DNA of 49,193 nucleotides from Intrasporangium flavum (GCF_001956915.1 NZ_MLJO01000031.1:1-49193), one strand, 5' to 3'; positions 34,265 through 43,355 are shown, numbered from the stretch's first letter. A program made the numbers and translations. Notes: generated by a model from the sequence alone, not told the origin.

Positions 34265-35692
34265 GTGACCCTTCCCCGCAGCACCCCCCACGCCCAGGAC
34301 GTCGACGCCTCGGGCCTGCTCGCGTTCGTCGACGCCGTCGAGGCCGGCCACCTCGGCCTGCACAGCCTCATGGTCGTCCGCCACGGCCACGTCGTCGCCG
34401 AGGGCTGGTGGCGCCCGTACTCGGCCGACCGCGTCCACCTCGCCTACTCGCTGTCCAAGACTCTGACGGCCACGGCCGTGGGGTTCCTCGTGCAGGAAGG
34501 ACGGCTGTCGCTCGAGGACCGGGTCCTGGACCTCTTCCCCGAGTACGACCCGGCCACCGTCCCGGCCGGCTGGCACGACGTCCGGGTCAAGCACTGCCTG
34601 TCGATGACGGTCGGGCACGAGGAGGACGCGTGGGCCCACGTCTTCGACCGGATGAGCGGCATGGCGGCGGCCGAGCGCGACGACTGGGTGCCGCGGGTCC
34701 TCGCGACCGGGCCGACGCGCGCACCGGGCACCCACTTCGCCTACAACCAGGTGGCCACCTACCTGCTGTCGGTCATCGTCGGCCGGCTCACCGGCACGGG
34801 CCTGGCCGAGGCGCTCCGGCCGCGGCTGCTGACGCCGCTCGGGCTGCCCGACGTCCCCTGGCACCGTGACCCGCTCGGGCGGGAGCTCGGCTTCACCGGC
34901 GCGCACCTGACGACCGAGGGGATCGCGTCGGTCGCCCAGCTCTACCTCGACCGCGGCCGCTGGCAGGGTCACCAGCTCCTGCCGGAGGCCTGGGTCGAGG
35001 AGGCGACGCGGGGGTTCGGGCCGCTCGCGGAGGACCCGGCGACCGAGCCGGACTGGGCCCGCGGCTACGGCTACTCGTTCTGGATGCAGCGTGTCGGCTT
35101 CCGTGGCGACGGCGCGTTCGGCCAGTTCCTGGTCGTGCTGCCCGAGCTCGACACCGTCGTCGCGGTCACCGCCGAGCAGGCCCGGATGCAGTCGACCCTC
35201 GACGCACTGTGGGAGCACGTCGTGCCGGCGATCGGGCGTCCGGGCTCGCCGGCCGCCGACTCGGCCCTGGCCGATCGGCTTGCGGGACTTGAGATCCCGG
35301 CGATGGCGGGGGAGGCCCTCGGGCCCGACTACGCCGAGTTCCTCCGGTCCGACGTCTCCGACCTCGCGGGCGACTACACGGCCGTGTCGGTCACGCGGTC
35401 GGAGGGCGGGCACACCCTCGGGCTGCTCCGCCGCGACCACTGGCTGACGGTGCCGGTGGCCTCGGGTGGCTGGCGCGAGTCCGAGCTCGTCGGCGGGGGA
35501 GCGACGCTGCCCGTCGTCGCGAGCGGCGGCTGGGTCGACGAGGACACCTTCCGCGCCGAGGTCATCGCCATCGAGACCCCGCACCGGTTCCGCGTCGAGG
35601 CCCGGCTGCGCGGCGGCGACGCCGACCTGACGTGGCGGATGGTGCCGCTGACCGGCCACGACCCGCTCTGGCTGGCCACCCGCTGGGCCTGA
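34265..35692 (+). CDS. Serine hydrolase of the beta-lactamase (class C-like) family
   Basis: A 475-aa serine hydrolase (Pfam Beta-lactamase type). GTG at 34265. The S62-L-S-K65 motif holds the catalytic Ser and Lys, and Y160 followed by N161 lies in the usual second motif region (THFAYNQVATYLLSVIVGR). The last 130 residues form a separate beta-rich domain. No signal peptide is visible, so it probably acts in the cytoplasm as an esterase or peptidase rather than on beta-lactam drugs. Substrate unknown. Confidence 0.85.
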   Translation: MTLPRSTPHAQDVDASGLLAFVDAVEAGHLGLHSLMVVRHGHVVAEGWWRPYSADRVHLAYSLSKTLTATAVGFLVQEGRLSLEDRVLDLFPEYDPATVPAGWHDVRVKHCLSMTVGHEEDAWAHVFDRMSGMAAAERDDWVPRVLATGPTRAPGTHFAYNQVATYLLSVIVGRLTGTGLAEALRPRLLTPLGLPDVPWHRDPLGRELGFTGAHLTTEGIASVAQLYLDRGRWQGHQLLPEAWVEEATRGFGPLAEDPATEPDWARGYGYSFWMQRVGFRGDGAFGQFLVVLPELDTVVAVTAEQARMQSTLDALWEHVVPAIGRPGSPAADSALADRLAGLEIPAMAGEALGPDYAEFLRSDVSDLAGDYTAVSVTRSEGGHTLGLLRRDHWLTVPVASGGWRESELVGGGATLPVVASGGWVDEDTFRAEVIAIETPHRFRVEARLRGGDADLTWRMVPLTGHDPLWLATRWA

Positions 35693-35741
35693 GACCGGAA
35701 AAGGCGGGCGCACTGTCGGTGCCGGGGCGCAGAATCGGGGG

Positions 35742-37307
35742 ATGACGACACCTCGAGAGGGGACCCCCGTGGCCGGTGACGAGCAGTCGGTCGACGCCGC
35801 GGCGGTGCGCAACATCCAGCCGGCCGGGGCACCGTCGCTCCCGGGTGGCGTGCCGGACGGGCACAACCCGTGGCCGGCCCTGTGGGCCATGGTCATCGGG
35901 TTCTTCATGATCCTCGTCGACTCCACCATCGTCTCGGTGGCGACGCCGGCGATCATGCGGGGCCTCGACTCCGACGTCAACGGCGTCATCTGGGTCACGA
36001 GCGCCTACCTGCTGGCCTACGCCACGCCGCTGCTCATCACCGGGCGGCTCGGCGACCGGTACGGCCCCAAGAACGTCTACCTCATCGGGCTGGCCGTCTT
36101 CACGGCCGCCTCGCTGTGGTGCGGCCTGACCACGACGATCACCGGGCTCGTCGTGGCCCGCGTCGTGCAGGGCCTCGGCGCCGCGATGCTGACGCCGCAG
36201 ACGATGGCCGTCATCACCCGCACCTTCCCGGCCGCCTCGCGCGGCCAGGCGATGGCGCTCTGGGGTGCCACGGCCGGGGTGGCCATCCTCGTGGGCCCGA
36301 TCGTCGGCGGCCTGCTCGTCGACGGCCCCGGCTGGGAGTGGATCTTCTTCATCAACGTCCCGGTCGGCATCATCGGCTTCGTCCTGTCGGCCCGGCTCGT
36401 ACCGCACCTCGAGACCCACAGCCACTCCTTCGACTGGCTCGGCGTCGCGCTGTCGGCCGTCGGCATGTTCCTGCTCGTCTTCGGCGTCCAGGAGGGTGAG
36501 ACCTACGACTGGGGCACCATCAGCGGGTTCGTGTCCGTGCCGCTGCTCATCGGTGCCGGTGTCGTCGTCCTCGTGCTCTTCGTCGTGTGGCAGGCGCGCA
36601 ACCGCCGCGAGCCGCTGCTGCCGCTCGGGCTCTTCGGCGACCGCAACTTCTCCCTGGCCAACATCGCCATCACGACGATCGGCTTCTCGATCACGGCGAT
36701 GGGCTTCCCGTTCATGCTCTACGCCCAGGTGGTCCGGGGCCTGACGCCCACCCAGTCGGCCCTGCTGCTCGTGCCGATGGCCGTCATCTCCGGTGGCCTC
36801 GCGCCGGTGGCCGGCCGGATGGCCGACCGCGTCCACCCGCGGGGCATCACGGCGGTCGGCATCGCGCTGACGGCGGCATCCCTGCTCTGGGTCGCGCTCG
36901 TCATGAAGCCCGACACCCACACGTGGCAGCTGCTGCCGCCGATGGCGCTCATGGGCCTCGGCAACGCCTTCATGTGGGGGCCGCTCGGGGCGACGGCCAC
37001 CCGCAACCTGCCGCTGCGCGCCGCCGGCGCCGGCTCCGGCGTCTACAACACGACGCGCCAGGTGGGGGCGGTGCTCGGCAGCGCGGCCATCGCCGCGCTC
37101 ATCGAGGCCCGCCTCGCCGCCGACCTGTCCGGCATGGGGTTCAGCGCGGGCGGCATGCAGCAGGCCATCGGACGAACCCTGCCCGCCCAGGTGCGCCAGG
37201 GCTTCTCCGACGCCATGAGCGAGGCCATGCTCCTGCCGGCCCTCGTCCTCGTCGTCGGGCTCGTCGCCGTGCTGTTCTTCGAGCGGCCGCAGAGCCACCC
37301 CGCCTGA
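35742..37307 (+). CDS. MFS transporter, DHA2 (EmrB/QacA) drug-efflux family
   Basis: Proton-driven efflux protein of 521 aa with about 14 membrane segments. The first helix is followed by the DHA2 pattern in SVATPAIMRGL, and motif A reads GRLGDRYGPKNVYL. Motif C-like GATAGVAILVGPIVGGLLVD lies in helix 5. The N-terminal 45 residues are hydrophilic. ATG at 35742 is preceded by CAGAAT six bases upstream, which suggests leaderless expression. No TetR-type regulator is adjacent, so induction cannot be predicted. The substrate is unknown. Confidence 0.92.
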   Translation: MTTPREGTPVAGDEQSVDAAAVRNIQPAGAPSLPGGVPDGHNPWPALWAMVIGFFMILVDSTIVSVATPAIMRGLDSDVNGVIWVTSAYLLAYATPLLITGRLGDRYGPKNVYLIGLAVFTAASLWCGLTTTITGLVVARVVQGLGAAMLTPQTMAVITRTFPAASRGQAMALWGATAGVAILVGPIVGGLLVDGPGWEWIFFINVPVGIIGFVLSARLVPHLETHSHSFDWLGVALSAVGMFLLVFGVQEGETYDWGTISGFVSVPLLIGAGVVVLVLFVVWQARNRREPLLPLGLFGDRNFSLANIAITTIGFSITAMGFPFMLYAQVVRGLTPTQSALLLVPMAVISGGLAPVAGRMADRVHPRGITAVGIALTAASLLWVALVMKPDTHTWQLLPPMALMGLGNAFMWGPLGATATRNLPLRAAGAGSGVYNTTRQVGAVLGSAAIAALIEARLAADLSGMGFSAGGMQQAIGRTLPAQVRQGFSDAMSEAMLLPALVLVVGLVAVLFFERPQSHPA

Positions 37308-37370
37308 GCCGCCGGTCGCCCCGGCGCAGTGGTGCCGTGGCGACGACGCCGCGACGCGGTGCCTCGGGAC

Positions 37371-38090
37371 TCAGCGCCCGAGATGCCCGGCGCGGCCGCC
37401 GACGTGCACGACGAGGCGCTCGGCGACGACCCGGGCGTTGGCCTGGAGCACCTCGAGGGGCACGCGCGGCAGGTTCTCCTCCCAGTCGATGAGGGGGGAG
37501 CCGCGGAACTGGAGCATCCGGGCCGGGCGGCCGAGGAAGAACAGGTGCAGGTGGGCGCCGCCGTCGCCGTACTTGGCCAGCTGCACGCGCCCGACCGTCG
37601 GCACGTGCTCGACCCCGTCGGAGACCGCGACGACGAGCTGGCCCATCTCGGCCGCGAGGTCACCGGGGAGCGAGGGCAGGTCGTGGTGCTCGAGCGGCGA
37701 CAGGATGAGCATGACGGGCAGCCCGGTGTCGGTCGTCAGGGTGAGGCGCCACCGGTCGTTGCTCCAGACGAGCCGCGCATCCGCGTCTGGGGTCGCCTCC
37801 GGTGCCGTCGCACCCGGCTGGGCGCACCAGCAGTCGGCCGCCTGCTCGCCCCGCCGGGGCGGCTCCTCGTCGGTGGGCGGCTGCACCGGCTTGAGGCGAA
37901 GGCTCTGCACCTCGTACGGGTAGATGTCCCAGCCGGGCATCTCCTCGACGGCCACGGGCAGCCGGCCGTCCGGACCTGCCGCCGCGACGATCCGCGCGTA
38001 GTAGTCCTCGACGCTCTCGGCCGCGTCGGGTGGCGCGGTGACCGTGTCGGTGACGTCGGGCGGGGCCTGGGCGTCGGTGCGCTCGCTCAT
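37371..38090 (-). CDS. HIT-like domain protein
   Basis: A 239-aa cytoplasmic protein. The C-terminal half resembles the histidine-triad fold: LILSPLEHHDLPSLPGDL, then a helix, then GGAHLHLFFLGRPARMLQ. The catalytic HxHxH pattern is reduced to H-L-H-L-F, so the third His is replaced by Phe. A Cys pair (CWC) lies in the middle. The N-terminus is Ala/Thr/Pro-rich. It might be a nucleotide hydrolase relative or an inactive member. CATACT lies six bases before the ATG, suggesting a leaderless mRNA. It converges on the MFS gene. Confidence 0.65.
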   Translation of the reverse strand: MSERTDAQAPPDVTDTVTAPPDAAESVEDYYARIVAAAGPDGRLPVAVEEMPGWDIYPYEVQSLRLKPVQPPTDEEPPRRGEQAADCWCAQPGATAPEATPDADARLVWSNDRWRLTLTTDTGLPVMLILSPLEHHDLPSLPGDLAAEMGQLVVAVSDGVEHVPTVGRVQLAKYGDGGAHLHLFFLGRPARMLQFRGSPLIDWEENLPRVPLEVLQANARVVAERLVVHVGGRAGHLGR

Positions 38091-38144
38091 CCCGTCAGTA
38101 TGCCGTCGCCCCGGGGCACGCGCCGGGCACGACTCCCATCGCCC

Positions 38145-38179
38145 ACCGGGCGCGGCCGACGGTGTCGGCCGCGCCCGGT
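38145..38179 (-). terminator. Terminator of the small membrane protein gene
   Basis: A perfect 15-bp stem pairs 38145-38159 with 38165-38179 around a 5-nt loop, 22 bases beyond the stop of the minus-strand gene at 38202. Confidence 0.75.
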
Positions 38180-38201
38180 CCGGGCTCGGAGTGGCGGGGT
38201 G

Positions 38202-38420
38202 TCAGCTCGGCTTCGGGGTCGTGCAGCCGATCCGGGGGTCGAGGCCGACGTAGTTGAGCGGGCCGGCGACGATCGTCACGGCCGCGCTCGCGACGCGGCT
38301 GCAGCTCGGCGCCGAGGAGCCGAAGTAGCCGCGCTGGAACGCGGCGACGACGCCGATGAGGAGCCAGACGAGGACGACGATGGACGTGATGCGGGTGCCG
38401 GTGCGCCTGCGGACTGCCAT
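38202..38420 (-). CDS. Small single-pass membrane protein, unknown function
   Basis: A 72-aa protein with ATG at 38420, preceded by AAAGG at a suitable distance. A basic head (MAVRRRTGTRITS) leads into one membrane helix, about residues 13-28 (IVVLVWLLIGVVAAF). The outer part contains two Cys (SCSRV and IGCTT) and the stretch VTIVAGPLNYVGLDP. I believe similar short proteins are widespread in the Micrococcales. The Cys pair may form a disulfide outside. Role unknown. Confidence 0.7.
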   Translation of the reverse strand: MAVRRRTGTRITSIVVLVWLLIGVVAAFQRGYFGSSAPSCSRVASAAVTIVAGPLNYVGLDPRIGCTTPKPS

Positions 38421-38673
38421 GGTGACCTTTCGTGGAGGAGCCCCGCCGGTGGCGGAGCGGTCGGGACGGCTGGTGCCGAGCCCTGCGCGGACCGGGCCGT
38501 CCGGAGGACCGGGGGCGGCCGCGGCCCGCGTGGGACCGGCGACGTGGTCGACGCCCCCGCGAGGACCACCAGCCGGACGCGTACCCGATCCGGCCGCCCC
38601 GCCCTCGCCCGGACCCGGACCGGGGTGGCCCGAAGCGTGCTCGCGCCCGCGGTGCACGCGGCACCATGGAGGC

Positions 38674-39018
38674 GTGGGAGCCCTCACCGACTACCTCGCC
38701 GACCTGCCCGAGCCCGAGCAGCGGGCGCTGCGCCACGTCACCGACCTCGCCCGGCGCCTGGCGCCCGACGCGGAGGAGGGCACGAGCTACGGCATGCCGG
38801 CGCTGCGCCTCGGTGGGCGGCCGCTCGTCGGGTTCACCGCGGCCAAGGGGCACCTGTCGCTCTTCCCGTTCAGCCCCGCGGTCGTCGACGCGGTCCGCGG
38901 CGACCTCGAGGGCTTCTCGCTGTCGAAGGGGACGATCCGGTTCGGCGTGGACCAGCCGCTGCCGGACGCCGTCGTCGAGCGTGTCGTGGCCCTGCGCCGG
39001 GCCGAGCTGGAGGGCTGA
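38674..39018 (+). CDS. DUF1801 (YdhG-like) family protein
   Basis: A 114-aa protein that fits the DUF1801 family, sometimes called iron-chaperone-like. GTG at 38674. Family features are the early acidic-helical segment, GTSYGMPALRLGGRPLVGFT in the middle, HLSLFPFSPAVVDAV, and the late GTIRFGVDQPLPDAVVERVV. CACCAT lies six bases before the start, so it may be leaderless. The biochemical role of the family is not well settled. Confidence 0.8.
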   Translation: MGALTDYLADLPEPEQRALRHVTDLARRLAPDAEEGTSYGMPALRLGGRPLVGFTAAKGHLSLFPFSPAVVDAVRGDLEGFSLSKGTIRFGVDQPLPDAVVERVVALRRAELEG

Positions 39019-39083
39019 GACCCGCCGCGCGTGAGCGTGGCCCTTCCGTCCGGCGCCGATTTCGGCTATCGCGCGGCGTGGCG

Positions 39084-39089
39084 TAGTCT
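39084..39089 (+). promoter_or_regulatory. Candidate -10 of the infA operon
   Basis: TAGTCT is a good TANNNT match about 120 bases before infA. The hexamer 17 bases upstream (TTCGGC, 39061-39066) is a poor -35. Confidence 0.4.
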
Positions 39090-39210
39090 TGTGCGTTGGG
39101 TGTCGTGTGCCTCGACGCCCGTTGTTCGCCTGCGCCCCGTGCGCGGGCACCACGGCACATTCGAGGTCGGGCCACACCGCGGTCCGGCCACCGACAGATT
39201 GATGGAGGAC

Positions 39211-39432
39211 ATGGCCAAGAAGGACGGTGTCATCGAGATCGAGGGCACGATCGTCGAGGCTCTCCCGAACGCGATGTTCCGGGTCGAGCTCACCAACGGT
39301 CACAAGGTGCTCGCCCACATCTCGGGCAAGATGCGTCAGCACTACATCCGGATCCTCCCCGAGGACCGGGTCGTCGTCGAGCTCTCGCCCTATGACCTGA
39401 CCCGCGGTCGGATCGTCTTCCGCTACCGCTGA
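39211..39432 (+). CDS. infA: Translation initiation factor IF-1
   Basis: Small OB-fold factor that blocks the A site during initiation (73 aa, normal length). ATG at 39211 gives [25 protein letters not shown] lies only two bases upstream, and an in-frame ATG at 39202 would add MED. The end, [11 protein letters not shown], is conserved. It opens the alpha-type cluster. Confidence 0.97.
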   Translation: MAKKDGVIEIEGTIVEALPNAMFRVELTNGHKVLAHISGKMRQHYIRILPEDRVVVELSPYDLTRGRIVFRYR

Positions 39433-39451
39433 CCGCCTGGGCCGGAGCGCA

Positions 39452-39546
39452 CGCACCCACGGGTGCGGGTCGCCCCGGCACGAGCGTGAGGCACCACTCC
39501 CGATTCCCCAACCAGCACCTGCGCGTCACGGGCCGACCACGGCCCG
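39452..39546 (+). promoter_or_regulatory. Two hairpins between infA and rpmJ
   Basis: CGCACC (39452-39457) pairs with 39462-39467 around CACG, and CGGGCCG (39529-39535) pairs perfectly with 39540-39546 around ACCA. The second ends 36 bases before rpmJ. Either could reduce read-through from infA. Confidence 0.4.
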
Positions 39547-39582
39547 CGAGGAGCAGGAGCGCGATCTGAAGACAGCAGGCAG

Positions 39583-39696
39583 ATGAAGGTTCAGCCGAGC
39601 GTCAAGAAGATCTGCGACAAGTGCAAGGTGATCCGCCGCAACGGGCGGGTCATGGTGATCTGCGAGAACCTGCGCCACAAGCAGCGCCAGGGCTGA
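39583..39696 (+). CDS. rpmJ: Ribosomal protein L36, zinc type
   Basis: Smallest 50S protein (37 aa), reading [20 protein letters not shown] at its start. Zinc ligands C11, C14, C27 and H32 are all present. The ATG at 39583 follows a weak Gly/Ala-rich purine stretch (GACAGCAGGCAG). It is separated from rpsM by 219 bases. Confidence 0.97.
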   Translation: MKVQPSVKKICDKCKVIRRNGRVMVICENLRHKQRQG

Positions 39697-39915
39697 GCAG
39701 ACCCACCACCCTCGCCGTCGACAGTCTTCGACAGCACGCAAGACATGCATGACAGCAGCACCCGGCCCCTGATGACCGACCGTCGAGTCGGCGCAGGACG
39801 TCACCCCCGGCACGGAGGCCGGGGACCGGCGGTCGTCCTTCTGCGGGGCGACCGAGCACCGGACCGGTGACTGCTCCAGACCTCCGCGAACACAGAAATC
39901 AGGAGAACACCCAAC
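39697..39915 (+). other. rpmJ-rpsM spacer with hairpins
   Basis: No gene is seen in this 219-base gap. It holds a 7-bp hairpin (CCCCGGC with GCCGGGG near 39805-39825) and a compact CACCGG/CCGGTG palindrome at 39857-39869. In E. coli the mRNA leader upstream of rpsM binds S4, so this gap is the natural place to look for an alpha-operon control site, but the resemblance is positional only. Confidence 0.4.
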
Positions 39916-40290
39916 ATGGCTCGTCTTGTTGGCGTCGACCTTCCGCGCGAGAAGCGCGTCGAGGTCGCTCTGACCTACATCTTCGGTGTGGGTCGCACCC
40001 GTTCCAAGGAGGCGCTGGTTGCCACCGGCGTCGACCCCAACACCCGCGTCAAGGACCTCGGTGAGGCCGAGCTCGTGGCGCTTCGTGACTTCCTCGAGGG
40101 CAACTTCCGCCTCGAGGGCGACCTTCGCCGTGAGGTCCAGGCCGACATCCGTCGCAAGGTCGAGATCGGCTCCTACGAGGGTCTTCGTCACCGTCGCGGT
40201 CTGCCGGTGCGCGGTCAGCGCACCAAGACCAACGCGCGCACCCGCAAGGGCCCGAAGCGCACCGTGGCCGGCAAGAAGAAGGCCAAGTGA
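39916..40290 (+). CDS. rpsM: Ribosomal protein S13
   Basis: 30S head protein contacting tRNA and the 50S subunit (124 aa). ATG at 39916 after AGGAG. It starts [20 protein letters not shown], contains the conserved [19 protein letters not shown], and ends in a Lys-rich tail. Confidence 0.98.
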   Translation: MARLVGVDLPREKRVEVALTYIFGVGRTRSKEALVATGVDPNTRVKDLGEAELVALRDFLEGNFRLEGDLRREVQADIRRKVEIGSYEGLRHRRGLPVRGQRTKTNARTRKGPKRTVAGKKKAK

Positions 40291-40343
40291 CGCTGACCGC
40301 CCCGCGGTCGCGTCCCACCGACAAGTTCTGACGTAGGAGAAAC

Positions 40344-40739
40344 ATGCCTCCCAAGGCTCGTACGACGAAGGTTCGTCGTAAGGAAAAGAAGAACGTCGCC
40401 CACGGGCACGCTCACATCAAGAGCACGTTCAACAACACCATCATCTCGATCACGGACCCCACCGGCGCCGTGATCTCGTGGGCCTCCGCCGGCCAGGTCG
40501 GCTTCAAGGGCTCGCGCAAGTCCACCCCGTTCGCTGCCCAGATGGCGGCCGAGGCTGCGGCCCGGCGCGCGATGGAGCACGGCATGCGCAAGGTCGACGT
40601 CTTCGTCAAGGGCCCGGGCTCGGGCCGCGAGACGGCGATCCGCTCGCTGACCGCCACCGGCCTCGAGGTCGGCGCGATCAGCGACGTCACGCCCACGCCG
40701 CACAACGGTGTCCGTCCGCCCAAGCGCCGTCGCGTTTGA
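40344..40739 (+). CDS. rpsK: Ribosomal protein S11
   Basis: 30S platform protein (131 aa). It contains [40 protein letters not shown] and the C-terminal [13 protein letters not shown] type end (here [14 protein letters not shown]). ATG at 40344 with AGGAG upstream. Confidence 0.98.
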   Translation: MPPKARTTKVRRKEKKNVAHGHAHIKSTFNNTIISITDPTGAVISWASAGQVGFKGSRKSTPFAAQMAAEAAARRAMEHGMRKVDVFVKGPGSGRETAIRSLTATGLEVGAISDVTPTPHNGVRPPKRRRV

Positions 40740-40768
40740 TCCGGCCTGAGCGAAGGAAGTAGAGAACC

Positions 40769-41377
40769 ATGGCTCGTTACACCGGCCCGATCACCAAGAA
40801 GTCGCGTCGTCTCAAGATGGACCTCGTCGGCGGCGACAAGAACTTCGAGCTCCGCCCGTTCCCGCCCGGCCAGCACGGCCGTCGCCGGATCCAGGAGAAG
40901 GAGTACCTCACCCAGCTGCAGGAGAAGCAGCGCGCTCGCTTCACCTACGGCGTCATGGAGAAGCAGTTCGTCCGGTACTACAAGGAGGCGGCCCGCCGCC
41001 CCGGCAAGACCGGTGAGAACCTGCTCCAGATCCTCGAGTCCCGTCTCGACAACGTGGTGTACCGCGCGGGCCTGGCCCGCACGCGTCGCCACGCGCGTCA
41101 GCTCGTGACCCACGGTCACTTCGAGGTCAACGGCGTGCGCGTCGACGTCCCGAGCTACCGCGTCGAGCAGTACGACATCATCACGGTCCGCAAGCAGTCC
41201 GTCGAGAGCTTCCCGTTCGAGCTGGCTCGCCAGACGTTCGGCGAGCGTCCCGTCCCGGCCTGGATGCAGGTCGTCGACGGCTCGCTGCAGGTCCTGATCC
41301 ACCAGCTCCCGGTGCGCGCGCAGATCGACTCGCAGCTCACCGAGCAGCTCATCGTCGAGCTCTACTCGAAGAACTGA
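40769..41377 (+). CDS. rpsD: Ribosomal protein S4
   Basis: 16S rRNA-binding assembly protein, a repressor of the alpha operon in E. coli (202 aa). The N-terminus (MARYTGPITKKSRRLKMDLV) lacks the zinc Cys residues, so this is the zinc-free form. The S4 RNA-binding domain with RLDNVVYRAGLARTRRHARQ is intact. A strong hairpin follows before rpoA. Confidence 0.98.
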   Translation: MARYTGPITKKSRRLKMDLVGGDKNFELRPFPPGQHGRRRIQEKEYLTQLQEKQRARFTYGVMEKQFVRYYKEAARRPGKTGENLLQILESRLDNVVYRAGLARTRRHARQLVTHGHFEVNGVRVDVPSYRVEQYDIITVRKQSVESFPFELARQTFGERPVPAWMQVVDGSLQVLIHQLPVRAQIDSQLTEQLIVELYSKN

Positions 41378-41383
41378 CGCATC

Positions 41384-41423
41384 CCGGTGCGTGCCGCGGG
41401 GTCATCCCGTCGGCACGCACCGG
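41384..41423 (+). terminator. Strong hairpin between rpsD and rpoA
   Basis: A perfect 13-bp stem (41384-41396 with 41411-41423) continues, past one bulged T, into a 4-bp stem with a 5-nt loop. It starts seven bases after the rpsD stop. Since rpoA follows 111 bases later it probably lowers read-through or stabilises the upstream mRNA. Confidence 0.6.
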
Positions 41424-41534
41424 ACGCGTCCGCGGGGTCGGGTCGCAGACCGAGTCGACCAGACCCGCCCGGCTCACGACCGGGCAGTTTCACGAGGCGT
41501 CATATGGCGGGCGCCCGTGGGAAGGAACTGAACA

Positions 41535-42563
41535 GTGCTCATCGCACAGCGTCCCGTGCTCTCCGAAGAGGTCGTGGTCGAGAACCGCAGCCGCTTCACC
41601 ATCGAGCCGCTCGAGCCGGGCTTCGGCTACACGCTCGGCAACTCCCTGCGTCGCACCCTGCTCTCGAGCATCCCGGGTGCCGCGGTGACCTCCATCCGCA
41701 TCGACGGCGTGCTCCACGAGTTCACGACGGTGCCGGGGGTCAAGGAGGACGTCACCGAGATGATCCTCAACATCAAGGGCCTCGTCGTCTCCTCGGAGCA
41801 CGACGAGCCGGTCGTCATGTACCTGCGCAAGCAGGGCCCGGGCGTCGTCACCGCCGCCGACATCACGCCGCCGGCGGGTGTCGAGGTGCACAACCCCGAC
41901 CTGCAGATCGCGACGCTCAACGACAAGGGCAAGCTCGAGATGGAGCTGACGGTCGAGCGTGGCCGTGGCTACGTGTCGGCGCAGCAGAACAAGTCCGGTG
42001 ACCAGGAGATCGGCCGCATCCCGGTCGACTCGATCTACAGCCCGGTGCTCGCCGTGACCTACAAGGTCGAGGCGACCCGTGTCGAGCAGCGCACCGACTT
42101 CGACAAGCTCATCGTCGACGTCGAGACGAAGAACTCGATGACCCCGCGCGACGCCATGGCCTCGGCCGGCAAGACGCTGGTCGAGCTCTTCGGCCTGGCC
42201 CGCGAGCTCAACGTCGAGGCCGAGGGCATCGACATGGGTCCGTCGCCGACCGACGCCGCCCTGGCCGCCGACCTCGCGCTGCCGATCGAGGACCTCGACC
42301 TCACGGTCCGTTCCTACAACTGCCTCAAGCGCGAGGGCATCCACACCGTGGGTGAGCTCGTGGGCCGCAGCGAGGCCGACCTGCTCGACATCCGCAACTT
42401 CGGTGCGAAGTCGATCGACGAGGTCAAGGCCAAGCTCGCCGGCATGGGCCTCGCGCTCAAGGACAGCCCGCCCGGGTTCGACCCGTCGGCCCTCGTCGAG
42501 GGCTACGGCGACGACTACGGCGACGACGACGACCAGTCGTTCGTCGAGGACGAGCGTCTCTGA
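41535..42563 (+). CDS. rpoA: RNA polymerase alpha subunit
   Basis: Alpha subunit that nucleates polymerase assembly (342 aa). GTG at 41535 with GAAGGA upstream gives [20 protein letters not shown]. The dimerisation domain contains [20 protein letters not shown]. The C-terminal domain, which binds UP elements and activators, begins near [20 protein letters not shown] and includes [19 protein letters not shown]. The acidic tail ([19 protein letters not shown]) is typical of actinobacteria. Confidence 0.98.
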   Translation: MLIAQRPVLSEEVVVENRSRFTIEPLEPGFGYTLGNSLRRTLLSSIPGAAVTSIRIDGVLHEFTTVPGVKEDVTEMILNIKGLVVSSEHDEPVVMYLRKQGPGVVTAADITPPAGVEVHNPDLQIATLNDKGKLEMELTVERGRGYVSAQQNKSGDQEIGRIPVDSIYSPVLAVTYKVEATRVEQRTDFDKLIVDVETKNSMTPRDAMASAGKTLVELFGLARELNVEAEGIDMGPSPTDAALAADLALPIEDLDLTVRSYNCLKREGIHTVGELVGRSEADLLDIRNFGAKSIDEVKAKLAGMGLALKDSPPGFDPSALVEGYGDDYGDDDDQSFVEDERL

Positions 42564-42646
42564 CCCACCCCGCCCTGACCAACCATCTCTGACCGGGTCA
42601 CCGCGCGCGAGAGCGCAGCCCTGGCAGTCCTCCTAGGAGATACGAA

Positions 42647-43333
42647 ATGCCCACGCCCACCAAGGGTCCCCGCGTCGGTGGCGGCCCCGCCCACGAGCGG
42701 CTGATCCTGGCCAACCTCGCGACATCGCTCTTCGAGCACGACAAGATCACGACGACCGAGGCCAAGGCCAAGCGCCTGCGCCCGCTCGCCGAGCGTCTCA
42801 TCACGTTCGCCAAGCGCGGCGACCTGCACGCCCGTCGTCGGGTCCTCACCGTCGTGCGTGACAAGGGTGTCGTCCACCGCCTCTTCGCCGAGATCGCCCC
42901 CGACATGGCGGCTCGCGAGGGTGGCTACACCCGCATCACGAAGATCGCCCCGCGCAAGGGCGACAACGCCCCCATGGTCGTCATCGAGCTCGTCCGCGAG
43001 CCGCTGTCGGCCAAGAAGGCGACGGTCAAGGAGGCCGAGGCCGCCACGAAGCGCGCTGCCAAGCAGAGCGAGTCGAAGAAGGCCGCTGCCGACACCAAGG
43101 CCGAGGAGGCCGAGGCCGCCGAGACGCCGGCCGTCGAGGTCCCGAAGGGCGCCGTCGCGGCGAACGAGGACGGCTCGGCTCCCGAGGGCTACACCGTCAA
43201 GGGCAACGCCGACTCCGGCAAGTACCACGAGCCCGACGGCCAGTGGTACGACCAGACGATCGCCGAGTTCTGGTTCAAGTCGGCCGAGGACGCCGAGGCC
43301 GCCGGCTTCACGAAGGCCGGTTCCGGCTCCTGA
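42647..43333 (+). CDS. rplQ: Ribosomal protein L17 fused to a sunset-like C-terminal domain
   Basis: 50S protein at the exit-tunnel rim (228 aa, about 100 more than a standard L17). ATG at 42647 after TAGGAGA. Residues 1-118 are L17 ([20 protein letters not shown] and [15 protein letters not shown]). Residues 119-178 form an Ala/Lys/Glu-rich linker. Residues 180-223 hold [20 protein letters not shown] followed by the WYDQT and AEAAGF elements, which matches the pattern of the small sunset domain found in many actinobacterial proteins as I recall it. Such L17 tails are, I believe, widespread in the Micrococcales, but their role is not known. It is cotranscribed with rpoA. Confidence 0.95.
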   Translation: MPTPTKGPRVGGGPAHERLILANLATSLFEHDKITTTEAKAKRLRPLAERLITFAKRGDLHARRRVLTVVRDKGVVHRLFAEIAPDMAAREGGYTRITKIAPRKGDNAPMVVIELVREPLSAKKATVKEAEAATKRAAKQSESKKAAADTKAEEAEAAETPAVEVPKGAVAANEDGSAPEGYTVKGNADSGKYHEPDGQWYDQTIAEFWFKSAEDAEAAGFTKAGSGS

Positions 43334-43355
43334 GCCACCTCGCACCACCACGACA

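Noticed and set aside
33227..35998. Long minus-strand open frame opposite map and the serine hydrolase gene
   Set aside because: Same shadow effect; the plus-strand genes have clear active-site motifs and start signals.
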